Shown: piece after piece, positions 8,601 to 12,566 of the stretch
Position numbering within the stretch: position 1 is the first letter of the stretch
Layout of the letters: the number at the start of each line of letters is the position of its first letter
NCBI GenBank assembly: GCA_015486905.1
Contig: WFQV01000508.1
Location: 1-12,566 of the forward strand
Reading direction: 5' to 3'
Length of the DNA stretch: 12,566 bases
DNA from: Melioribacteraceae bacterium
GTDB taxonomy: Bacteria; Bacteroidota; Ignavibacteria; Ignavibacteriales; Melioribacteraceae
Program-made: the position numbers and the translations under genes
Notes under the pieces: generated by a model
What the model was told of the DNA's origin: nothing
Databases searched by the model: none
Seen by the model: only the letters and a program-made list of their open reading frames with translations

Positions 8601-8817
8601 CGGTGTGGTTTTTGTAGCCCATCGCGCCGATTATTACATCGTCATATCCATCGTTATTTACGTCTCCGGCGGTTGATACCGAGTAACCGAAATCATTGCT
8701 TCCGGTATAATTTTCTTCGATAAAACTCTGAACTAATTGAGCTTGACCGAATACATCCACGCTTAAGAAAAATAAAGCGATAAATAATATTTGCAAAACG
8801 GCGTTTCTTCTTTTCAT
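5635..8817 (-). CDS. Secreted integrin-alpha-like protein: 14 FG-GAP repeats, T9SS sorting domain
   Basis: A predicted 1060-residue exported protein likely to act in binding or adhesion at the cell surface; its ligand cannot be read. The signal peptide spans about 1-24 (cut near VFG/QAQ). Fourteen repeats of SVSTAGDVNNDGYDDVIIGA follow to about residue 835. Most keep the aspartate-rich D.N.DGYDD loop, which binds calcium in FG-GAP families. Fourteen equals two seven-bladed propellers. Residues about 844-940 (LTSFTAK, KLNWATATE, YRLKQID) are the beta-sandwich often found before T9SS tails. The sorting domain starts near 947. AGGAG at 8823-8827 supports the start, 14 bp after the lipoprotein gene. 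Odd points: residues about 969-992 are encoded by a 71-bp palindromic element, repeat 13 has C in place of G (NACDINHDGYGD), and repeat 4 lacks the usual DGYDD. Confidence 0.9.
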   Translation of the reverse strand: MKRRNAVLQILFIALFFLSVDVFGQAQLVQSFIEENYTGSNDFGYSVSTAGDVNNDGYDDVIIGAMGYKNHTGEAYIYYGGSSMDTTADVTFTGENEHDEFGYSVSTAGDVNGDGFDDVIIGAPRTYSNTSIGRAYIFFGGNSMDNTADVSMIGDTSGEGLGRSVSNAGDVNNDGYDDVIIGEPSYNSYKGRALIYYGSTGTSMDNVADVTIDGTGDYFGRSVSYAGDVNGDDSSDVIIGEPGSDKCFIYYGGNSMGGTNYVRLDGETSGDNFGISVSNAGDVNKDGYDDVIVGANYYDSNRGRAYVFLGKALMSSPPPADVIMTGENEGDKFGQSVAYAGDVNKDTYDDVIVGAWVYSSSTGRAYIYFGSASMSSTPSADVTITGETTYSNFGYSVSTAGDVDNDGYYDVIVGAQHYHSWLGRAYVLQGAASMDNSFDVTLTGKKTDNYFGYSVSTAGDVNNDNYDDVIIGAYNYNYETGRAYIYFGGSSMDNTPDLTLTGDATNIRFGVSVSTAGDVNSDGYDDVIIGANYYNSYTGRAYVYFGGSSIDNNADVVMSGESTDNYFGNSVSTAGDVNHDGYEDIIVGAPGYNSCDGRAYIYFGNSGSTMDNTADVILEDNGSGDCYGVSVSTAGDVNGDNYDDVIVGAHYYSDTYGVSYIYFGGNPMNTGADVTMYGENKYDYFGYSVSTAGDVNKDGYDDVIVGAAGYSSNTGRAYIFYGGSGTSMDNSADVTMDGEASDNFFGRSVSNACDINHDGYGDVIVGADGYNSNTGRAYVYYGGNTMNNTADITVTGEGTNEYFGLSVSGAGDVNGDNYDDFIIGAYNYPENGKAYLCSDPNAPLAVELTSFTAKINNRIIKLNWATATEVNNYGFQVERQKEKVKSEWENIGFVEGHGNSNSPKEYSFTDENPPSGKIQYRLKQIDIDGNFEYSEIVEIQTSAPSKFELFQNYPNPFNPTTTIKYSIPSVISNPSGASGEKSQGISPSGRNDNAKVSLKVYDVLGREVATLVNKKQSPGNYSVKFDASKLSSGIYIVSLRAYSNECSNSLTKTIKTLLVK
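5841..5911. mobile_element. 71-bp REP-like palindromic element inserted in frame in a coding sequence
   Basis: The outer arms TGTCATTTCGA (5841-5851) and TCGAAATGACA (5901-5911) are perfect 11-bp inverted repeats. Inside, GAGAAATC (5859-5866) pairs with GATTTCTC (5873-5880) across a 6-base loop, and CCGCTCG occurs twice (5882-5888 and 5891-5897). The element supplies about 24 residues (969-992, rich in S, G, N) to the T9SS tail between IKYSIPS and AKVSLKVYDVLG. The equivalent linker at 11782-12566 is 23 residues shorter. It contains no stop codon in the frame used. The GTCATTTCGA/TCGAAATGAC ends resemble an intergenic repeat type I recall from several bacterial groups (unverified). No transposase is nearby. 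Confidence 0.8.
6340..8715 (-). repeat. 14 tandem FG-GAP repeats, mean period about 175 bp
   Basis: The DVN.DGYDDVI segment recurs 14 times. Comparing the first copy (around 8641-8675) with the last (around 6361-6395) gives 2280 bp over 13 steps, about 58 residues per repeat. DNA similarity between copies is high around the motif, as in words like TTTACATCTCCCGC, which points to growth by internal duplication. Two sets of seven would give two beta-propellers. Confidence 0.85.
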
Positions 8818-8831
8818 TTCTGCTCCTATAT

Positions 8832-9623
8832 CTAATTTTTGTCAATCCGACTTTTGGAATATTTAGTTAGTTCTATGTAAAATTTATTAAGCGAATTATT
8901 TTCCGGTTCTTTTTTAATTGACCATTCCGCAATGGAAAAACCCTCCTTATCAATTAGCGACTGAGATTCAATTACCACAGCGTCGGGAACTATTAAGTTG
9001 TCTCTTCCGTATGAAATACTTCTATCCTGTTTAATCGTAATTTTTTTTAATGCGCAGCTAATAATTTTCCCCTCGATGTTTTTAATCTTTAAATCGCGAT
9101 TCTTTTGAATAGCTATTACCGTTTTATTACCGGTTTCAAATTGTCCCGTTTCAGGATTGAATGTTTTCATAATTCCGGATGATTCGGTTTTCCCGCCATT
9201 TTCCGAAGACGCAATTATAAGCGGCGGTTCAAAAACTGAAAAACCTTTTGAAGAATCGTCGGGTGAATAACCTATTAAAAACACATTTTTGCCGGAAGTG
9301 CGATAATATTCCGTAATATTGGAATTTGCCGTAGATGCTACTTCCTGATTGGCGTGGCGTAATAAATATTCATCTGCTTTTGGAGAAACGGAAGAATAAA
9401 CGATATTAAATTTTTCGGTAATTAGATTATCAGCCGGAGAGATAAGGGAGAAAAAATCGCCGCTTTTTTGTAGGATTTTGGATGAATCGCTTAACGCCAA
9501 CTTAAATTTTACGCCCTGCAACGTTGTTCCGTTAGGGACCCATATTTTTTCATTATCGGAACAAGCATATAACCAAAACAATAATATTGGGATAACAATT
9601 TTTTTGCTCAACCTGATTGTCAT
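8832..9623 (-). CDS. Predicted surface lipoprotein, function unknown
   Basis: A 263-residue protein of a family I do not recognise. The N-terminus has a basic start (RLSKK), a hydrophobic core and a lipobox LYAC with the lipidated cysteine at C21. The next residues SDNE place serine and acidic residues directly after the cysteine, similar to the lipoprotein export signal that sends Bacteroidota lipoproteins to the outer face of the outer membrane; surface location is therefore an inference. The rest is soluble, polar and probably beta-rich, with no motif I can name. It appears to be the first gene of the four-gene cluster, with the next gene's ribosome-binding site only a few bases after its stop. 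No strong Shine-Dalgarno precedes the ATG (weak GAGTG). A role as anchor or ligand-binding partner for the propeller proteins is possible but unproven. Confidence 0.75.
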   Translation of the reverse strand: MTIRLSKKIVIPILLFWLYACSDNEKIWVPNGTTLQGVKFKLALSDSSKILQKSGDFFSLISPADNLITEKFNIVYSSVSPKADEYLLRHANQEVASTANSNITEYYRTSGKNVFLIGYSPDDSSKGFSVFEPPLIIASSENGGKTESSGIMKTFNPETGQFETGNKTVIAIQKNRDLKIKNIEGKIISCALKKITIKQDRSISYGRDNLIVPDAVVIESQSLIDKEGFSIAEWSIKKEPENNSLNKFYIELTKYSKSRIDKN

Positions 9624-9731
9624 ATAATATCACTCTAATAAACTCAAAATAATTACCTGAACTTTGTATAAACATTTCTTTTACTCAAAAAAAATCCTCA
9701 TAAAAGCAATGAAATTTTTATAAATCTTCCT

Positions 9732-9760
9732 ATTACATTTTAAAATGTGTTTCACTGCAA
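9732..9760 (-). promoter_or_regulatory. Candidate promoter of the lipoprotein-propeller-receptor cluster
   Basis: On the minus strand TTGCAG (9760-9755) and TGTAAT (9737-9732) are spaced by 17 bases, giving a 3/6 and a 5/6 match to the sigma-70 hexamers. Transcription would start near 9725 and leave a leader of about 100 bases. I found no clean copy of the TTTG...TANNTTTG promoter usual in Bacteroidota, so the assignment is tentative in an AT-rich region where chance matches are common. Confidence 0.27.
9735..9748. promoter_or_regulatory. 14-bp perfect palindrome, possible operator
   Basis: ACATTTTAAAATGT is a perfect dyad. It overlaps the spacer and -10 hexamer of the candidate promoter, where a bound protein would block transcription. 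The regulator is not identifiable, and the AT-rich content makes chance occurrence possible. Confidence 0.3.
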
Positions 9761-9770
9761 ATCAAACGGT

Positions 9771-9801
9771 TGTTGTTTGGAATTCGGAATTACGTACAAC
9801 A
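9771..9801. promoter_or_regulatory. 31-bp imperfect dyad, candidate regulator binding site
   Basis: Two pairs of arms share one centre at 9786. The outer pair is TGTTGT (9771-9776) with ACAACA (9796-9801); the inner pair is AATTC (9781-9785) with GAATT (9787-9791). In all 12 of 15 base pairs match. The inner part can also be read as a 7-bp direct repeat, GGAATTC GGAATTA (9779-9792). The centre lies about 60 bases upstream of the predicted start of transcription, a usual place for an activator. The neighbouring LytTR protein is a candidate binder, but LytTR sites are normally direct repeats, so this is uncertain. Confidence 0.4.
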
Positions 9802-10103
9802 CGGACAAACAATCTTTCGTTTTTAGCTTAAAATCGAACTTTTAAACATGATTTTTATTACCAACATATCTTCCGGCAGACACTATATTTACAATCTTTA
9901 GTAATTGAATTATTAAGAACTAATTTTTAATCAAAAATATTGTGACGAAAGGGATTTTACTAGTGATGAAATGGATTATTGGTGTCATCGGGGAGCCTCG
10001 TGGGGCATTTGCCGAACCTCTACTTTTGAGAACAGCTTATTAAAAGCTAATATTATTATCAAAACAAAGATGGATGGAATGATGAGAGAAAGGCGGGCTG
10101 TAT

Positions 10104-10964
10104 CTATACGACTTTGGCAAATAGTTCTTTTGCAATTTTTCTTGAAACAGGAATTTGAAAATCAACTCCTTCAATTTCAAGATATAGCGACCGGGCATTG
10201 CCGAAGGAATTAGTTACTTTTTTGAGATTGACAAAATACGATTTATGGCATCTTACAATATCGGCATTTCCTTCCACACTATTTTCAATCTGCTTCATCG
10301 TGACGCGGATTGTTTCCTCTTTTATTTCATTGTTTTCGACGTAACACAAAGTAACATAATTGCCCAGAGATTTAATACATAAAATTTTTTCGGGCGCGAT
10401 ATTTTTCCCTCCGATCTTTAACAACTCAATTTCCTCTTTGATATTTTTACCATTGGGAATATTTGATGCATTTGAGAATGTTTCATTTATTTTTGTTGAA
10501 AGTCCGATGTTTTTTAACCGCAGCCTCCTTTCTAAAAAGAGAAAAATAAAAATTATGGGGAAAAACCCAACGGCGAGTGTATCAGCTAAAAACGGTGTAA
10601 ATGGGCTATAATTAGGATAAATCAACCAGATTGTAAAAAGCCAATTAAAAAAAGCTAAAGAAATAATAAAAAAAAGAGCATTAATTAAATGTTTCGCAAG
10701 CGTCCATTTTTGTGGATCATAAAATCGGCTAAAAGAATTCATCAAACCGAAAGTAAAAAGAATCTCGACTAAAAAAGAAACCACTCCGTAGCCTAAAAAA
10801 TAGAGATTCTTAAATTCTCCCAATTCCCTTAGTCCAAACGGTTGAAAAACGAATAAGAAAGCAAAGACAAAGACCCCAATCGTTAATGAAAGGATAAATT
10901 TTTCCTTGTTTCCCTCAATCAAGGGGAACGGACGATTTAATAAATTGATTAAGCCTATTTGCAT
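10104..10964 (-). CDS. LytTR DNA-binding regulator with four membrane segments
   Basis: A predicted membrane-anchored transcription regulator of 286 residues. Four hydrophobic segments lie at about 23-44, 54-75, 91-114 and 127-144. A charged segment and a linker follow, then a LytTR domain at about 188-284. Recognisable LytTR positions are ILCIKSLGNYVTL (194-206), IRVTMKQIE (219-227), VRCHKSYFVNLKKV (237-250) and IPVSRK (271-276). There is no receiver domain, so it is not a standard response regulator; the signal may be sensed by the membrane part. No separate sensor gene is next to it. It is transcribed in the same direction as the four-gene cluster and ends 480 bp before it, making it a plausible but unproven regulator of that cluster. 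The ATG at 10964 lacks a clear Shine-Dalgarno. Confidence 0.85.
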   Translation of the reverse strand: MQIGLINLLNRPFPLIEGNKEKFILSLTIGVFVFAFLFVFQPFGLRELGEFKNLYFLGYGVVSFLVEILFTFGLMNSFSRFYDPQKWTLAKHLINALFFIISLAFFNWLFTIWLIYPNYSPFTPFLADTLAVGFFPIIFIFLFLERRLRLKNIGLSTKINETFSNASNIPNGKNIKEEIELLKIGGKNIAPEKILCIKSLGNYVTLCYVENNEIKEETIRVTMKQIENSVEGNADIVRCHKSYFVNLKKVTNSFGNARSLYLEIEGVDFQIPVSRKIAKELFAKVV

Positions 10965-11163
10965 TGTGAAAATTACATAATAAAAATATTAGGAAATGTC
11001 GAATATACAAATAATATTATTTTTAATAGTAATTTTTATCGAATATCCTCACATGATTCTGGCATTAATTCGTTCTTAGTGGGGAATAACAAAGATTGTC
11101 CGTCTTTTGCAGAGGAATCCTTTGGATAGCCAGATTCTGCATTTATTTACTGTTAGAACAATG

Positions 11164-11312
11164 GGGCTGAAGCCCGAAATTTTTTAATTATTCTCTTTCC
11201 GTCGGCTGAAACCGACGGCAATGCTGGTTTGAACATACGGCAAGGTAGTCTGAAACCGATGGCAATACTGGCTGAAACTGACAGGAATACAAGTTGAAAC
11301 AGAGTAATGCTG
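11164..11312. repeat. Hairpins and a 22-bp degenerate tandem repeat
   Basis: GGGC-TGAA-GCCC (11164-11175) and CCGTCGG-CTGAAA-CCGACGG (11199-11218) are short hairpins that both expose a TGAA loop. From 11206 a 22-base unit of the form CTGAAACCGACGGCAAT plus five bases is repeated: 11206-11227, 11228-11249, 11250-11271, 11272-11293 and a partial copy 11294-11312. Copies diverge progressively, the second being the most altered. It encodes nothing evident. It fits a REP-like element that has expanded in tandem. Confidence 0.7.
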
Positions 11313-11449
11313 TACTTTCAATATTCTAATTATCTTAGTTAAATTATCGTTTGCTTCAGATAAACATTACCGTTAACTTCAGTTGACGGGTTAGAAATAA
11401 AAAAAATATTTTTCGGCTTTAGCCACATTTCACTTTTATCCTTGGAAAG

Positions 11450-11476
11450 GATTAAGGATTAATATTATCCTTAATC
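11450..11476. repeat. 10-bp stem hairpin at the edge of the right repeat arm
   Basis: GATTAAGGAT (11450-11459) and ATCCTTAATC (11467-11476) form a perfect 10-bp stem with a 7-base loop. AAATCTTCG and eight T follow on the plus strand. It looks terminator-like, but no plus-strand gene ends here, and the T-run is part of the dispersed repeat. Confidence 0.5.
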
Positions 11477-11565
11477 AAATCTTCGTTTTTTTTGTCAAAA
11501 TATTTTAAACTTTTCGTAATGATTGAAATTGTGAGATTGGTTGCCGGCTTTGCCGCGATAAGGAT
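11461..11565 (-). repeat. Right arm of the 105-bp inverted repeat pair
   Basis: This is the reverse complement of 285-389, about 91% identical by hand count and without gaps. Similarity resumes with ATCCAACCATCC (11562-11573, minus strand), which corresponds to 212-223 beyond the 65-bp insertion of the left copy. It lies in a non-coding region between the LytTR gene and the T9SS gene at the right edge. Confidence 0.8.
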
Positions 11566-11781
11566 GGTTGGATTTTTGAATTTGTAATTATCAGTAGTCA
11601 TAGATTGCGGACTCAACAATTTTCAACCTTACTCATAACACGTCCATTTATCCAATCATCCCCCCATCCACAATCCTATCATCGCGAGCAATCCCAACTT
11701 GTGGTGCTAGGCAGGAAGCTAATCACCGCCGAGATGGGGCATCACTACTCCTACCGTCTCAGTTCACGATGAATGATTTTC

Positions 11782-12566
11782 CTACTTCAACAAAATCATT
11801 TTCTTTGTCTGAATAAAATTCCCAGACCGCAAAGTGTAGAAATAAACTCCGCTCGCAAAATGACTAAAGTCCAAAACCGCTTCGTAAGCTCCGGCTTGCA
11901 TTACTTTATTTACCGGAAGCATTACTCTCTGTCCTAAAATATTAAATACTTCCAATCTTACGTGAGATGCATTTTTTAAAGCGTATTTAATCGTTGTAGT
12001 CGGATTAAACGGATTCGGATAATTTTGAAACAATTCAAATTTCCCGGGAATTGTAATTCCGTTATCTTCAACTCCGGTAACAAAATCGGTATAAAAATTT
12101 AGAATAATACTGCTCACTCCCCAGCCTCCGGCATTGTAGCCTCGAACTCTCCACCAATATTCCGTTTGCGGTGTTAGTCCCGTGATTGTTACAGTTGTGT
12201 CGGTTAATACGGTATCGGCAAAGATTGTGTTTGCTGTTGAATCGAGCAAGACTTGTACTTCATAATACGTAGCGCCAATCGGCGAGGCGATATTCCAGAA
12301 CAAATCTACTTTGTCGGCTCTGATTGTATCTGCCGTAGCGATTGTAGTAATAGTGTCCGGCGCAGCTTGTGTTGAAAATGTATATTCGTTATTTGTAGGA
12401 ACGCCGTTAGTTAATCCGCCGAAAACCAGTTGAGTTTCGTTGAAAGATTGCATTGAACTAATTCCGCCGTTTTTTAATGCAGAACCCGGAGGCAATGCGG
12501 ATATTTTTGCCGTAGAACCGTTTACAATCGGCTGTGGCATATTTCCCCTTTGAGTTAATTCTCCGC
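11782..12566 (-). CDS. Secreted protein with fibronectin-III-like domain and T9SS tail (5' part outside window)
   Basis: The frame stays open to the window edge (GELTQRGN precedes the first methionine), and the visible part has no signal peptide, so the gene very probably begins outside the window; the ATG at 12540 is unlikely to be the true start. Residues numbered from that methionine: 35-55 (QLVFGG...NNEYTFS) resemble the end of a Kelch-type propeller blade, a tentative reading. Residues 61-152 form a fibronectin-III-like domain (VDLFWN, YYEVQVLLD, ITGLTPQTEYWWRVRGYN). Residues 167-252 are a T9SS type A sorting domain (KFELFQNYPNPFNPTTTIKY, ILGQRV, GVYFYTL, KKMILLK). This tail has the compact canonical layout and serves as a comparison for the two tails that carry palindromes. 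It belongs to a different transcription unit, 817 bp upstream of the LytTR gene. Confidence 0.85.
   Translation of the reverse strand, partial: GELTQRGNMPQPIVNGSTAKISALPPGSALKNGGISSMQSFNETQLVFGGLTNGVPTNNEYTFSTQAAPDTITTIATADTIRADKVDLFWNIASPIGATYYEVQVLLDSTANTIFADTVLTDTTVTITGLTPQTEYWWRVRGYNAGGWGVSSIILNFYTDFVTGVEDNGITIPGKFELFQNYPNPFNPTTTIKYALKNASHVRLEVFNILGQRVMLPVNKVMQAGAYEAVLDFSHFASGVYFYTLRSGNFIQTKKMILLK

Larger units (their letters stand above)
9624..10103. other. 480-bp regulatory gap upstream of the four-gene cluster
   Basis: No convincing gene is present. The part nearest the cluster (9624-9810) holds a candidate promoter and two dyad symmetries. The middle (9811-9960) is AT-rich without obvious structure. 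The right part (9961-10103) lies just after the LytTR stop codon and contains a 25-codon open frame (9966-10043, plus strand) without enough support to call it a gene. No T-tailed hairpin for the regulator gene was found. Confidence 0.6.
10965..11781. other. 817-bp gene-free region with repeats and hairpins
   Basis: No convincing gene is seen on either strand. Bases 10965-11060 are very AT-rich and probably carry the promoter of the LytTR gene; no clear hexamer pair was found. Bases 11161-11312 hold hairpins and a 22-bp degenerate tandem repeat. Bases 11450-11476 form a hairpin. Bases 11461-11565 are the right arm of the long inverted repeat. Bases 11640-11760 are less AT-rich and include CATCCACAATCCT, which recurs as a shared word at 277-289; they also include GAGATGG/CCGTCTC (11731-11737, 11754-11760), a weak stem 22 bases past the stop of the gene at 11782. 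Confidence 0.6.

Noticed and set aside
6340..8715. Regularly spaced repeats as a CRISPR array
   Set aside because: The period is about 175 bp, the repeats are translated in frame as FG-GAP motifs, and there are no unique short spacers or cas genes.
9966..10043. 25-codon plus-strand open frame starting ATGAAATGG in the gap before the lipoprotein gene
   Set aside because: The purine-rich GAAAGGG is too far from the ATG (about 10 bases or more), no family is recognisable, and frames of this length occur often by chance.
11109..11140. Hairpin GCAGA...TCTGC with inner ATCC/GGAT
   Set aside because: The arms are short and separated by mismatches; this level is expected by chance.
11206..11312. 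22-bp repeats as a CRISPR array
   Set aside because: The units are directly adjacent with no spacers and diverge strongly.
11731..11760. GAGATGG/CCGTCTC stem as terminator of the T9SS gene at the right edge
   Set aside because: The stem is only 7 bp with a G-T pair, the loop is 16 bases, and no T-run follows on the minus strand.

Overview
The window looks like chromosome of a low-GC member of the Bacteroidota/FCB group, most likely an Ignavibacteria-type organism. Three proteins end in type IX secretion (T9SS) C-terminal sorting domains of the KFELFQNYPNPF...TTIKY form. One gene encodes a Bacteroidota-style TonB-dependent receptor with an N-terminal carboxypeptidase-regulatory-like domain, and one encodes a membrane-anchored LytTR regulator. 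The taxonomic call rests on recognition of these families, not on a database search.

Layout: all six genes lie on the minus strand and read right to left. At the right edge (11782-12566) is the 3' part of a secreted protein with a fibronectin-III-like domain and a T9SS tail; its start is outside the window. A gene-free stretch of about 820 bp (10965-11781) holds 22-bp degenerate tandem repeats, small hairpins and one arm of a long inverted repeat. Next come the LytTR regulator (10104-10964), a 480-bp regulatory gap with two dyads (9624-10103), and a tight four-gene cluster: a small lipoprotein with a probable surface-export signal (8832-9623), a 1060-aa protein with 14 integrin-type FG-GAP repeats (5635-8817), a 904-aa protein with 7 FG-GAP-like repeats plus a right-handed beta-helix (2889-5603), and a TonB-dependent receptor (456-2834). 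Intergenic gaps in the cluster are 14, 31 and 54 bp, so one transcript is likely. The left 455 bp are non-coding and contain the other arm of the long inverted repeat.

Possible joint role (inference): the cluster makes a surface lipoprotein, two large T9SS-exported beta-propeller proteins and an outer-membrane TonB-dependent receptor, possibly under the LytTR regulator. That would fit a surface binding, adhesion or uptake system. No substrate can be read from the sequence.

The most unusual signal is inside the genes. The T9SS tails of the two propeller proteins carry palindromic DNA in frame. A 71-bp REP-like element lies in the linker after the first beta-strand of one tail. A 30-bp palindrome lies at the equivalent position of the neighbouring tail, and a 17-bp palindrome accompanies a 7-residue expansion a little upstream in that same tail. 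This resembles the in-frame palindromic elements known from Rickettsia, here using sorting-domain linkers as tolerated sites. In addition, 105-bp inverted copies of an intergenic repeat flank the five complete genes, and one copy appears to be extended by a 65-bp insertion with a possible 4-bp duplication.
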